Counted from the stretch's first letter, positions 36,246 through 45,349 are shown. The stretch is DNA of 64,000 nt from Mesobacillus maritimus (GCF_019749255.1 NZ_JACWFH010000029.1:1-64000); one strand, 5' to 3'. Made by a program: numbers and translations. The notes: generated by a model not told the origin, from the letters alone.

Positions 36246-37145
36246 ATGAAAATCAGAAAAGCGATCATCCCAGCAGCGGGTCTTGGTACGCGTTTTTTGC
36301 CGGCCACAAAGGCTCAGGCAAAGGAAATGCTGCCAATCGTCGATAAACCAACCATTCAATATATCGTCGAAGAGGCAATCGCTTCAGGGATTGAAGAAAT
36401 CCTTATCATAACTGGTAGAGGAAAACGTGCGATTGAACATCATTTTACGAAATCCTACCAATTAGAAGATGCGCTATTGAAGAAACAGAAGATGGATATT
36501 TTAGAAGATATCCAGAAACTTTCTAGTATGATTAATATTTATTATCTCTATCAAAAGGAGCCGAACGGTTTGGGGGATGCCGTACTTTGTGCGAGAAACT
36601 TTGTTGGCAACGAGCCCTTTGCCGTCTTACTAGGGGATGACATTGTTATGTCGGAAACTCCATGTCTGAAGCAACTGATCGATGCATTTGAGTATAGCAA
36701 TAGCTCGGTTGTAGCGGTCCAGAAGGTTGCGAAGAAAGAAGTAAGTAAATATGGAATTATCAAAACGAATGGCACGATACAAGCATCTAAAATGCATATG
36801 GTCGATTCTTTGGTTGAAAAACCAAAGCCAAAAGAAGCACCGTCACAGTATGCCATCATGGGACGATATGTACTAAGACCAGAAATTTTTGATGTTCTTG
36901 AAGAAACTCCTATAGGTGCTGGGGATGAGTTGCAGTTAACGGATGCTCTCAATCAGTTGGTCAAAAGGCAGGCGGTCTTTGCTTATGAATTTGCGGGAAG
37001 ACGCTATGATATTGGAGATAAGCTCGGGTTTATCAGAGCAACAATTGACTTTGCCTTGCAACGAGAAGACCTCCGTGACGATGTTTTAGATTTTTTAAAG
37101 AGCAGACTAGAACAAACTCCGGTACGAGAGACCGAGGTGGAGTAG
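36246..37145 (+). CDS. galU: UTP-glucose-1-phosphate uridylyltransferase
   Basis: 299 residues. The nucleotidyltransferase signature AAGLGTRFLPATKAQAKEML is at the N-terminus, and VEKPKPKEAPS and the GRRYDIGDK C-terminal motif are present. It makes UDP-glucose from UTP and glucose-1-phosphate. Start at 36246 with AAGGAGG 7-8 nt upstream; the open frame reaches 36201 without support. The stop is one base before the UDP-glucose dehydrogenase ATG, so the two enzymes are coupled and produce UDP-glucuronate. The Bacillus counterpart is GtaB/YngB/YtdA; which of these it matches cannot be told. Confidence 0.95.
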   Translation: MKIRKAIIPAAGLGTRFLPATKAQAKEMLPIVDKPTIQYIVEEAIASGIEEILIITGRGKRAIEHHFTKSYQLEDALLKKQKMDILEDIQKLSSMINIYYLYQKEPNGLGDAVLCARNFVGNEPFAVLLGDDIVMSETPCLKQLIDAFEYSNSSVVAVQKVAKKEVSKYGIIKTNGTIQASKMHMVDSLVEKPKPKEAPSQYAIMGRYVLRPEIFDVLEETPIGAGDELQLTDALNQLVKRQAVFAYEFAGRRYDIGDKLGFIRATIDFALQREDLRDDVLDFLKSRLEQTPVRETEVE

Positions 37146-37146
37146 G

Positions 37147-38460
37147 ATGAAGGTTGCGATTTTAGGTACAGGATATGTGGGACTGTCGACAGGTGTTTCG
37201 TTAGCCGAAATCGGCCATCAGGTATGCTGTATTGATGTGGATGAAGCAAAAATCAATCAACTACAACAAGGCATTTCTCCGATATATGAGCCAGGCATGG
37301 AAGAATTTTTAACAAGAAATATCGCAGCTGGTAGACTTCGTTTTACAACTTCACATCGACAGGGGGTAGCTGGTGCGGAAATTGTCATCCTTGCTGTTGG
37401 AACACCGCAACGAGAAGACGGCAGTGCCGACTTAACGTATCTTGTTGAAGCCGCAAAAGATTTAGCGGCATACCTTGAGCAGGAAACAATTGTTGTCATT
37501 AAGAGCACGGTCCCTGTGGGGACGAATGATGAAGTGAGAAAAATCCTCGAAGCGAATTGCCATGAAGATGTTTCGGTAAAAATGGTAGCAAATCCTGAAT
37601 TCCTAAGACAAGGATCTGCGTTAAAAGATACACTTGAGGCTGATAGAATCATCATTGGCAGTGATCATCAACAAGCTGCAAGCAAGGTAAAAGAAATGTA
37701 CAGTCCATTAAAGGTTCCGTGTATGCTCACAAGCGTAAGAAGTGCAGAGATGATTAAATACGCCTCCAATGCCTTTTTGGCTACAAAAATCAGCTTTATT
37801 AATGCGGTCGCCAACCTGTGTGAGGCGGTCGGTGCTGATGTGACAGATGTCGCAAAGGGAATGGGGATGGATAAACGTATTGGCAACCATTTTCTGAACG
37901 CCGGGATTGGCTATGGTGGCTCGTGTTTTCCAAAAGATGTAAAAGCATTGTGGCATACAACTAGGAATGAAGAGGTAGACTTTGGGGTGCTTGCTGAAAC
38001 GATGAGGATAAACGATGAGCAACAAGTCCGCCTGGTAAAGAAAACTTTAAAGCGATTCGCTGGGGATGTTTCAGGCAAGAAAATCGCCATGCTCGGTCTT
38101 TCGTTTAAACCGGAAACAGATGATATGAGAGAAGCTCCTTCGATAAAAATTGCTCAGGAACTGACCAAACTTGGTGCTCATGTGGCCGCTTACGATCCTG
38201 TAGCAACCAAGAATGCGAAAAGGGTTATTGGAGAATCGATCAGTTATGCGGATACCCTTCTTGAGGCTGTAACGGACGCTGATGCTGTGCTAGTAGTTAC
38301 AGAGTGGCAGGAAATGAAACAGATGGACATCGCTAGCCTAGGGGAAGTGATGAAGCAAGTGATTATCTTTGATGGACGCAACTGTCTTGATGAAGAGCAG
38401 CTTCGCAACTGTAAAAATATTGAGTACCACCCAATTGGAAGGCCCGCTATTATCACATAA
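37147..38460 (+). CDS. ugd: UDP-glucose 6-dehydrogenase
   Basis: 437 residues. NAD-binding GTGYVGLSTGV at the N-terminus, catalytic Cys260 in GYGGSCFPKD, Lys204 in EMIKYASNAF and a C-terminal UDP-binding domain. It oxidises UDP-glucose to UDP-glucuronate with two NAD+. GAGGTGG before the ATG overlaps the galU end. In Bacillus, homologues are TuaD (teichuronic acid), YtcA (spore/coat polysaccharide cluster) and Ugd. The cluster with kinase-like genes and a CotSA/YtcC-like transferase favours the YtcA-like context. It ends the five-gene run. Confidence 0.95.
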   Translation: MKVAILGTGYVGLSTGVSLAEIGHQVCCIDVDEAKINQLQQGISPIYEPGMEEFLTRNIAAGRLRFTTSHRQGVAGAEIVILAVGTPQREDGSADLTYLVEAAKDLAAYLEQETIVVIKSTVPVGTNDEVRKILEANCHEDVSVKMVANPEFLRQGSALKDTLEADRIIIGSDHQQAASKVKEMYSPLKVPCMLTSVRSAEMIKYASNAFLATKISFINAVANLCEAVGADVTDVAKGMGMDKRIGNHFLNAGIGYGGSCFPKDVKALWHTTRNEEVDFGVLAETMRINDEQQVRLVKKTLKRFAGDVSGKKIAMLGLSFKPETDDMREAPSIKIAQELTKLGAHVAAYDPVATKNAKRVIGESISYADTLLEAVTDADAVLVVTEWQEMKQMDIASLGEVMKQVIIFDGRNCLDEEQLRNCKNIEYHPIGRPAIIT

Positions 38461-38487
38461 ATTCACATGAAGTAATAAACGGAGGAA

Positions 38488-38520
38488 GGGTCAGGAGGAT
38501 TTCTGGCCTTTTCCAGTTTT
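38488..38520 (+). terminator. probable terminator of the glycan cluster
   Basis: GGTCAG (38489-38494) pairs with CTGGCC (38503-38508), followed by TTTT and a second T-run. Confidence 0.55.
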
Positions 38521-38674
38521 TATACATAAAAACGATTTAAATTTTTCTGTCTTTCTGCTTCCTCAAATTGTAAAATTAATTGTATTCTATTTTGATAAGA
38601 TACAAACTTAGTGAACGTTCTTTTATTTGAAATTTTTAAATCCTTTTGGGTTTGTATAGAGGTGCTAGGGTTAC

Positions 38675-41170
38675 ATGGAAAATGAGAAGATGAACGAGTT
38701 ATCAGGGAAAAATGACAATAACAAAACGTTGTTATCTTTAAATAAACAAATTGCCGATTTAAAATTGGCTCTCGATGAATCCTCCATAATTGCCATTACC
38801 GATCATACTGGGAAAATTATTGAGGTAAATCGTAAGTTTTGTGAAATCTCAAAATATAGTGAGGAGGAGGCAATCGGGCAGAATCATCGAATTATTAATT
38901 CAGGCTATCATCCAAAAGAGTTTTTTCGGCAAATGTGGAAGACAATTGCCTCTGGCAAGGTTTGGCGGGGAGAAATCCAAAACAAAGCGAAGGATGGAAG
39001 CTTGTATTGGGTGCATACCACGATTGTTCCCTTTTTAAACGAAAGTGGCCGACCATACCGATATTTTTCACTAAGAGTGGATATTACCGAGCAGAAGCAA
39101 ATGGAGGCTGCTCTCCAACAAGCGCTTAAGGATGATTTTAAGCAGACCGTTAAGAACTTGGAAAATGGTATTTTTAAGATGATTAAAGATGAACAGGGGA
39201 AGTTGATTTATACAATGTCTGAAGGAAAGCTGATGCAGGAGTTAGAAATTGCAACTGAAGTCCTTCAGGAAAAAACTCCATCTGAAACTTTCCCTGCGTC
39301 GATTGCTTCAAGTAAAAATGCTCACTATGAAAAAGCATTTCAAGGATATCGAGTCAATTATGAGGTTGAGCTTGCAGGGAAACTTCTTTATTGTGATGTA
39401 TCTCCGATTAAACAAGGAAATCAAGTAGTTGAAATTGTTGGCTCCGTTCATGATATAACAGAATTGCGTGCGACTCAGAGGCAATTACAAGAAAACAAAA
39501 TCCTTTATGATTCTCTCTTAAGATTAAGCAATGATTCCGTGTTTTCGTTTGATACATATGGAAACCTTATCAGTATGAATCCAGCGACTGAGATGTTACT
39601 AGGTTATTCCCTTAGCGAACTACAGCAAGAATCTTTAAAATTGCTCATCGTACCAGAGTATAGGGAACTCACATTGCAGTGGGTTTCTAAAGCACTCCAA
39701 GGCGAATTGCAAAACTTTGATACTGTTCTCTATCAAAAAACAGGTGCCAAGGTGCACGTGAATTTAACTTTGTTGCCGATCACTGTTGAAAATCAAACTA
39801 CTAGAATCTATTTTATTGGCAAGGATATTACCGAACAAAAAAAGATTCAAGAGTTAAATGCCTATTTAGCCCAACATGATGAATTAACGAAGCTATTAAA
39901 TCGCAGAGGATTTGAATTGGCTCTTCAAAAAGATTTAACAGTAGCAAAGGAAAAGCAACAGATACTAGCACTAATGTATATTGATTTTGACCGATTTAAA
40001 TACATCAATGATACGTTAGGTCATTATGTTGGCGATCAACTACTAGAGGCAATTGCCAAGCGTCTAAAAGAGTGTGTCGATAAAGGAATGTCCATTGCCC
40101 GTATGGGTGGCGACGAATTTATGATTCTTTGCCCTGCGGTTGAAACAGAAAAAAATGCAGTTGAAGCAGCTAAAAAAACCCTTCATAGTTTAAAGGCCCC
40201 GTTTTTCATTAATGGCATTGAGCTTTATGTCACCGCTAGTATTGGAATCAGTATGTATCCAAAACACGGAGACAATGTTGTGGACTTGATGAAATATGCC
40301 GATCTTGCGCTTTATCGAGCGAAAGATCGTGGTAGAAATAACTACCAAGTATATGATTCGACTATGCATACAACAAGTTATCAGTCTTTTTTCCTCGAAC
40401 AGGATTTGCGGAAGGCCTTGATTCACAAAGAGTTCATGGTTTATTTTCAACCACGAGTTGATAGTAGTACAGGAGAAATTATCGGTGCGGAGGCGTTAAT
40501 CCGTTGGAATCATCCTGAATTGGGACTTGTCCCACCGTCCGATTTCATTTCAGTTGCGGAAGAAACAGGAATGATTATTCCAATTGGTCAATGGGTGAAA
40601 AAAACGGTTTGCGAGCAATTGGTAAAATGGCGGAAGAGTGGCATTCCTCTTGTCCCGATTAGTATCAATATTAGTGCGCAACGTTTTTTACAAAGAGATT
40701 TCTCTAGTCATTTTCGTAAGTTACTTGAGGAGTACGGTTTGGATGGGAGCCTTTTTGAGATTGAGATAACGGAAAACTCTCTAATGCGAAATGAAGAGTA
40801 TGTGAAGGAGACAATTGCTGAATTAAAAGAACTAGGTGCTAAGATTTATATCGATGATTTTGGGACAGGATATTCTTCCTTTGCATACTTAAAAACATTT
40901 AAGTTGGACGGTATTAAAATCGACCAATCTTTTATTCGAAATATCTCTCATGAATCTGACAATGAGAGCATAACAGCAGCCATGATTCAGATGGCTCAAT
41001 TGCTTCACATGGATGTCGTTGCAGAAGGGGTGGAAACAGAAGTAGAATTGACCATCCTACGAGAACTCCAGTGTCAACATGTCCAGGGTTTTTATTTTAG
41101 TAAACCTGTTCCGACAGAGGAGTTCGTGAGAATGTTGAAGAACGGAATTTGTCAACCAGCAAATACGTGA
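38675..41170 (+). CDS. PAS-PAS-PAS-GGDEF-EAL cyclic-di-GMP signalling protein
   Basis: 831 residues with no membrane segment. PAS1 at about 25-145 (ending DITEQKQME), a degenerate PAS2 at 155-265 (ending DITEL), PAS3 at 275-390 (ending DITEQKK), then GGDEF (395-555) and EAL (570-820). Both catalytic motifs are intact: RMGGDEF in the cyclase; GAEALIRW, DDFGTGYSS and AEGVE in the phosphodiesterase. The RxxD inhibitory site before GGDEF is absent (DKGM there). It may therefore be bifunctional, with PAS ligands setting the direction. GAGGTG precedes the ATG. It is monocistronic and upstream of the queuosine operon. Confidence 0.93.
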   Translation: MENEKMNELSGKNDNNKTLLSLNKQIADLKLALDESSIIAITDHTGKIIEVNRKFCEISKYSEEEAIGQNHRIINSGYHPKEFFRQMWKTIASGKVWRGEIQNKAKDGSLYWVHTTIVPFLNESGRPYRYFSLRVDITEQKQMEAALQQALKDDFKQTVKNLENGIFKMIKDEQGKLIYTMSEGKLMQELEIATEVLQEKTPSETFPASIASSKNAHYEKAFQGYRVNYEVELAGKLLYCDVSPIKQGNQVVEIVGSVHDITELRATQRQLQENKILYDSLLRLSNDSVFSFDTYGNLISMNPATEMLLGYSLSELQQESLKLLIVPEYRELTLQWVSKALQGELQNFDTVLYQKTGAKVHVNLTLLPITVENQTTRIYFIGKDITEQKKIQELNAYLAQHDELTKLLNRRGFELALQKDLTVAKEKQQILALMYIDFDRFKYINDTLGHYVGDQLLEAIAKRLKECVDKGMSIARMGGDEFMILCPAVETEKNAVEAAKKTLHSLKAPFFINGIELYVTASIGISMYPKHGDNVVDLMKYADLALYRAKDRGRNNYQVYDSTMHTTSYQSFFLEQDLRKALIHKEFMVYFQPRVDSSTGEIIGAEALIRWNHPELGLVPPSDFISVAEETGMIIPIGQWVKKTVCEQLVKWRKSGIPLVPISINISAQRFLQRDFSSHFRKLLEEYGLDGSLFEIEITENSLMRNEEYVKETIAELKELGAKIYIDDFGTGYSSFAYLKTFKLDGIKIDQSFIRNISHESDNESITAAMIQMAQLLHMDVVAEGVETEVELTILRELQCQHVQGFYFSKPVPTEEFVRMLKNGICQPANT

Positions 41171-41230
41171 TAGTAGTTCTGTTAAACTTGTGATTAAATC
41201 GAGAAGGCCTTTAATCAGTAAAAAAGGCCA

Positions 41231-41259
41231 TTGACGATTTCCTCTATTTTCATTATGAT
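41231..41259 (+). promoter_or_regulatory. sigma-A promoter of the queF operon
   Basis: TTGACG (41231-41236), 17-bp spacer, TATGAT (41254-41259). The riboswitch begins about 27 nt after the expected start. Confidence 0.75.
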
Positions 41260-41292
41260 AAATAAAGAATTTAATACCCGTGCTCGGACGGG

Positions 41293-41328
41293 AGAGGTTC
41301 ATAGCGGAAACCCTCTATAAAAAACTAT
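41293..41328 (+). promoter_or_regulatory. preQ1-I riboswitch aptamer
   Basis: AGAGGTTC, loop, CCCTCT and ATAAAAAACTAT match the preQ1-I consensus. P1 is AGAGG (41293-41297) with CCTCT (41312-41316); the pseudoknot pairs ATAG (41301-41304) with CTAT (41325-41328). It controls queF and the precursor transporter, both in the preQ1 pathway, which confirms the ligand. Confidence 0.93.
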
Positions 41329-41344
41329 GGATTTATGACGATTC

Positions 41345-41375
41345 AGCCATATCCATACCCGGATGTGGCTTTTTT
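41345..41375 (+). terminator. riboswitch expression-platform terminator
   Basis: AGCCATATCC and GGATGTGGCT enclose ATACCC and are followed by a T-run. It should form when preQ1 is bound. Confidence 0.85.
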
Positions 41376-41400
41376 ACATCCTTTTGATTGTTTAGCTATG

Positions 41401-41448
41401 AAAACCTCCCTGTACGCGCGTGAGTACACAATATTGGGAGGTTTTTTT
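41401..41448 (+). promoter_or_regulatory. second hairpin masking the queF Shine-Dalgarno
   Basis: AAAACCTCCC (41401-41410) is perfectly complementary to GGGAGGTTTT (41436-41445), which contains the queF ribosome site GGGAGG. An inner TGTAC/GTACA stem (41411-41415/41425-41429) extends it. The hairpin ends in seven T right before ATG, so it could act as a terminator, a translation block, or both. Confidence 0.75.
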
Positions 41449-41949
41449 ATGTCTGGACGTAAAGAAGAACAAGGTTTAAAGGATTTAACATTGCTTGGGA
41501 ATCAACATACACAATATCCATCCGATTATGCACCTGAGGTGTTGGAGGCGGTGGACAGCTTGCATAGTAATCGTGATTATTTTGTGAAATTCAATTGTCC
41601 TGAGTTTACAAGTCTCTGCCCGATTACGGGTCAGCCTGACTTTGCAACCATGTATATTTCTTATATTCCCGATAAAAAAATTGTAGAAAGCAAGTCATTA
41701 AAACTATATTTGTTTAGCTTCAGAAATCATGGAGATTTCCATGAAGATTGTGTCAATATCATCATGAATGACTTAATTAAACTACTTGACCCGCGTTATA
41801 TCGAGGTTTGGGGTAAGTTTACTCCTCGTGGTGGAATTTCAATTGACCCTTGGTGCAATTACGGCAAACCAGGAACCAAATATGAAGAAATGGCTCACTT
41901 CAGGTTGATGAATCATGACCTTTATCCTGAGAAGGTCGACAACCGGTAA
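41449..41949 (+). CDS. queF: NADPH-dependent 7-cyano-7-deazaguanine (preQ0) reductase
   Basis: 166 residues, unimodular QueF (T-fold), the length of B. subtilis QueF. Catalytic Cys57 (SLCPITG) and Asp64 (QPD), plus the family motif [12 protein letters not shown], are present. It reduces preQ0 to preQ1 for queuosine in tRNA. The ATG at 41449 is fixed by the overlapping GGGAGG and by homology; the frame extends to 41335 through the riboswitch terminator and is not coding there. The upstream preQ1-I riboswitch provides end-product feedback. The other preQ0 genes (queC, D, E) are not in the window. Confidence 0.97.
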   Translation: MSGRKEEQGLKDLTLLGNQHTQYPSDYAPEVLEAVDSLHSNRDYFVKFNCPEFTSLCPITGQPDFATMYISYIPDKKIVESKSLKLYLFSFRNHGDFHEDCVNIIMNDLIKLLDPRYIEVWGKFTPRGGISIDPWCNYGKPGTKYEEMAHFRLMNHDLYPEKVDNR

Positions 41950-42007
41950 AAGGTTCATTTGGGGAATGGGAGATTTTTTTCCTCAGATTAAAGAAAGGAG
42001 TTTGCAT

Positions 42008-42646
42008 ATGCTTTTATATTTAAATGGCATTTTTGTAGGATTACTAATCTTATCGAATATCGTGGCAGTAAAGCTTTTTAGTATCGGAACGTGGGCGATG
42101 CTACCTGCAGCGGTCATTATATACATTTTTACCTTTCCCATTACCGATGTGATCGTCGAGGTTTATGGAAAAAAAGAAGCGCAGCGCACCGTTCGAGCGG
42201 GCTTCATTACACAGGTTTTGGGGTTAATTTTTATCGCGGTTACCATTGCTTTACCGGCTGCACCTGCATTTGGGGAACAAGCTTCTTTTGAAACGATTCT
42301 TAGTGGAAGCTTCAGAGTGGTGGTGGCAAGCTTGGTTTCATATATGATTAGCCAAAATCTTGATGTGTTTGTATTTGGGCAACTAAAGGCCAAACATGGC
42401 CAAAAGAAGCTGTGGCTACGCAACAATGCATCAACCATGACTAGTCAATTAATCGATACGACGATCTTTATTGTGATTGCGTTTTACGGAACCATGCCAT
42501 TGTCCGTACTAGGCAGCCTGATTCTCACACAATATGCTTTTAAATTCCTTGCGTCCGTTGTACTAACGCCGGTTGTGTATCTATTGGTCGGCTTCGTTAA
42601 AAAACAAGAGTCCATTCCACTTAGGGCAGAGGGGACACCGTTGTAG
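42008..42646 (+). CDS. queuosine precursor transporter (YhhQ/VUT family)
   Basis: 212 residues with six or seven predicted helices. It contains the YhhQ family pattern FPITDVIVEVYGKKEA near residue 45 and the segment RNNASTMTSQLIDTTIF near 140. YhhQ imports preQ0/preQ1. The ATG at 42008 has AAAGGAG 8 nt upstream; an in-frame start at 41915 inside queF is unlikely. It shares the preQ1 riboswitch with queF, so salvage and reduction are controlled together. It is followed by the 52-bp array C rather than a normal terminator. Confidence 0.93.
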   Translation: MLLYLNGIFVGLLILSNIVAVKLFSIGTWAMLPAAVIIYIFTFPITDVIVEVYGKKEAQRTVRAGFITQVLGLIFIAVTIALPAAPAFGEQASFETILSGSFRVVVASLVSYMISQNLDVFVFGQLKAKHGQKKLWLRNNASTMTSQLIDTTIFIVIAFYGTMPLSVLGSLILTQYAFKFLASVVLTPVVYLLVGFVKKQESIPLRAEGTPL

Positions 42647-42652
42647 AGATGT

Positions 42653-43068
42653 GCTCGGGTTCGGACAGCGCTACACTTTTTTAACCTGTTCCTGTCCGAA
42701 GTAGGCTCGGGTTCGGACAGCGCTACACTTTTTTAACCTGTTCCTGTCCGAAGTAGGCTCGAGTTCGGACAGCGCTACACTTTTTTAACCGGTTCCTGTC
42801 CGAAGTGGGCTCGAGTTCGGACAGCGCTACACTTTTTTAACCTGTTCCTGTCCGAAGTGGGCTCGAGTTCGGACAGCGCTACACTTTTTTAACCTGTTCC
42901 TGTCCGAAGTGGGCGGGTTCGGACAGCGCTACACTTTTTTAACCTGTTCCTGTCCGAAGTAGGCTCGGGTTCGGACAGTGATTCACTTTTTTAACCTGTT
43001 CCTGTCCGAAGTAGGCTCGGGTTCGGACAGCGCTACACTTTTTTAACCTGTTTCTGTCCGAAGTGAGC
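42653..43068. repeat. 52-bp tandem repeat array C (8 copies)
   Basis: TTCGGACAG recurs at 42660, 42712, 42764, 42816, 42868, 42918, 42970 and 43022. All steps are 52 bp except one of 50, where two bases are lost. Each unit has perfect 9-bp arms TTCGGACAG and CTGTCCGAA, 23 nt apart, with CACTTTTTTAACCTGTTC in the loop. Every unit could form a hairpin; the array lies between two convergent genes with no ordinary terminator after the transporter. Confidence 0.97.
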
Positions 43069-43085
43069 TGAAGATCAAATTGCAA

Positions 43086-43133
43086 AAGAAGTTTTATGGC
43101 CCATGAAATCTCAATAGGGCCATGAAACTTCTT
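43086..43133. terminator. long hairpin after galM, likely terminator
   Basis: AAGAAGTTTTATGGCCC (43086-43102) pairs with GGGCCATGAAACTTCTT (43117-43133) with one mismatch. The T-run is short on both strands, so its efficiency is uncertain. Confidence 0.65.
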
Positions 43134-43173
43134 ATTCTGTAATCGGAGAAACTCTTGCAAGAATTGACAGCTT

Positions 43174-44208
43174 TTATTCTATCCCAAAAGTAAAAACAGT
43201 CTCTTTTTCATACTTCTCACCAGCATTTAAGCGCACGTCAGGAAACCCTTCATGGTGAAGTGATGCAGGGGAAGCTTGAGTCTCGAAGCAAACGCCAAGA
43301 TATTTCTGAGAGGTTGCTTCTGCTAGTTGCATTTGGTCGTCCAAACTATTTCCTGTATACATTACCATACCTGGCTGATTCGTTTTGACCGACATTACAC
43401 GACCGCTATTTGGCTCACGAACCACTGCTTGTTGCTCCTTGTTATCGTCAAAGATGAAATAATGGTCATACCCGTTACCAGCAATTTTATTCTGCTGATA
43501 TTCATCATTAAACCCATCTCCGAGGCGACGCCCCAGACGGAAATCAAACGTGGTTCCCTCAACTTGCGGTTTCGCACCAGTTGGAATTAATTCCTCATCC
43601 AATTCAACAAACTGCTGACTATCAATCGTTACGTGATGATCTTGTACTGTTGTTTTTAAATCTCCGCTTAAATTAAAATAACAATGGTTTGTTAGCGTCA
43701 ATGGAGTCGTTTGGTCACTAGTTGCTTCATAAAAAAGAGAAAGCTGATTTTCGTTATTTAGTGTATACGTTACCTTAACCTCAACATTTCCAGGGTATCC
43801 ACCCTCGCCATCAGCACTTTTATGAGTAAGCGTTAGTCCAACATTAACGTCATTCTGAAACGGAGTAACATCCCAGATTACTTGATGGAATCCCTTAGAC
43901 CCACCATGTAGATGGTTTTCTCCGTCGTTTGCTTCTAAAGGATAACTCTCACCATTCAGCTCAAAGGATGAACCTTGAATTCGGCCAGCAACTCGGCCAA
44001 TTAACGCCCCAAGGAAGGGAGGGTTTGCTTCATAATCTCGATAATCTTTAAACCCGAGAGCCACATTCTCAATATTGCCATCTCGATCAGGCACGTTTAT
44101 TTTCGTAATGATTCCACCATAATTAAGCACACTTACCGACATTTTCGTATCATTGATTAACGTAAATTCCTTCCACTTTCCTAAAACCTCTGTAGTTTCA
44201 ATCATCAT
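43174..44208 (-). CDS. galM: aldose 1-epimerase (galactose mutarotase)
   Basis: 344 residues, GalM-type beta-sandwich. Motifs: NDGENHLHGG near residue 75 (substrate His), LTNHCYFNLSG near 170 (catalytic His) and GVCFETQASP near 300 (catalytic Glu). It interconverts alpha and beta anomers of galactose, glucose or xylose. AGGTGG lies 8 nt before the ATG at 44208; upstream GTG at 44220 is not needed. It stands alone, not in a galactose operon, so the physiological sugar may be any free aldose, including xylose or glucose released by the glycosidases at the left of the window. Confidence 0.93.
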   Translation of the reverse strand: MMIETTEVLGKWKEFTLINDTKMSVSVLNYGGIITKINVPDRDGNIENVALGFKDYRDYEANPPFLGALIGRVAGRIQGSSFELNGESYPLEANDGENHLHGGSKGFHQVIWDVTPFQNDVNVGLTLTHKSADGEGGYPGNVEVKVTYTLNNENQLSLFYEATSDQTTPLTLTNHCYFNLSGDLKTTVQDHHVTIDSQQFVELDEELIPTGAKPQVEGTTFDFRLGRRLGDGFNDEYQQNKIAGNGYDHYFIFDDNKEQQAVVREPNSGRVMSVKTNQPGMVMYTGNSLDDQMQLAEATSQKYLGVCFETQASPASLHHEGFPDVRLNAGEKYEKETVFTFGIE

Positions 44209-44415
44209 GCTCCATACCACCTAGTTTTTTAGTTTGTTATTGAAGTGATTTTATAAACATCCATCTTTTAATATTGCCTTCACTGTTACGATTTTATCTT
44301 GCTTTATTAAAAAATAAAGTTGGTTATTAACTTAGTACATCAGATAAACTAAGTTACTTCCAGTCTACTAGGAATCTGTCTCATAGACAAGCGGTGAAAG
44401 GGCAACTTTTTATAA

Positions 44416-44448
44416 TAAAAATCCCCCTAACCGGTTGGAAAGGGGGAT
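44416..44448 (-). terminator. terminator of the SurA-N lipoprotein gene
   Basis: Minus strand ATCCCCC and GGGGGAT around a 14-nt loop, followed by five T. Confidence 0.85.
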
Positions 44449-44455
44449 GTTCAGA

Positions 44456-45124
44456 TTACAGCGTAATATCAATGTTTTTTTCATTTTTTGTTCGTAAGTC
44501 TTCAATTAGCTTATTTACTTTTTCATTTTTCTTTTCAGCTGTTACTTGTTGCTCAAGTTGAGGTTTTATTGTTTTGAAGTCTTCTGGTTCTTGTTTTTGA
44601 CTTTCAAGGGCTTTTTTATATTCCTCGTATTTACCTGTTACTTCATCTTCGTTCACTTCAATTTTACCAATCGTGCTGTCTAGGTACTTTGTAATGGTAA
44701 GCTGATTTTTCACTTGTACTTTTAATTCTTTTTCTGTTATTTTATTCTCTTTTAATTTCTCTTCATATTTTGCGTCGTCTTCAAATTGAGACTTAATTGC
44801 ATCCATTTCGGAATCCAGTTCGCTTTGTTCAACTGTAATCCCATCTTCTTTTGCAGACTGAAGAACTAGTTTCGTGTTTACGAGTTGGTTTAGAACTGAC
44901 AATTCAACTTGTTCTTTCATTTCATCATCAAGATCGTCTAAATTCATGCCTTGTTGAGTGTACATATTCTTTGTATTCTCTAGTTCCGTTTCGTAGTCAG
45001 TTTTCAAGATTTCTTCCCCATTTACAGTTGCAACAACCTCTGAAGATTTGTCCTCACTACAAGCTCCTAGTATGAGCGTGACCATTCCTAATAAAATAAA
45101 CCATTTAGATGCTCTTTTAAACAA
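44456..45124 (-). CDS. SurA N-domain lipoprotein (PrsA-like chaperone without PPIase domain)
   Basis: 222 residues. Lipoprotein signal with lipobox LGAC (Cys near 22), then a SurA/PrsA N-terminal domain: VVATVNGEEILKTDYE, an acidic linker and the LVNTKLVLQSAKEDGI helix. The parvulin domain of PrsA (292 residues) is missing; helices rich in Lys and Glu continue to the end. It is predicted to be an extracytoplasmic holding chaperone. TTG start at 45124 is chosen because GGAGAGG lies 6-7 nt upstream; a TTG at 45142 has no site. It is monocistronic. Confidence 0.82.
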   Translation of the reverse strand: MFKRASKWFILLGMVTLILGACSEDKSSEVVATVNGEEILKTDYETELENTKNMYTQQGMNLDDLDDEMKEQVELSVLNQLVNTKLVLQSAKEDGITVEQSELDSEMDAIKSQFEDDAKYEEKLKENKITEKELKVQVKNQLTITKYLDSTIGKIEVNEDEVTGKYEEYKKALESQKQEPEDFKTIKPQLEQQVTAEKKNEKVNKLIEDLRTKNEKNIDITL

Positions 45125-45349
45125 AAAAACCTCTCCTCTCAATCCAATGAGGTCATTGTATCACATTTACAAGACTAGTGATGGTTTGTAAATAAATTGT
45201 TATCTCGATGTAACGCCTAATTATTAGCTAACTAACGTCCAAAAGAGATGAATTTGTCGAAAAAAAGGATGGAGGGATAGACAATTTTCTTATGGTTTTA
45301 AATGGTATTTTTGCTATCGTAATATCAAAAGCGATAAAGGGGTGGCGGG

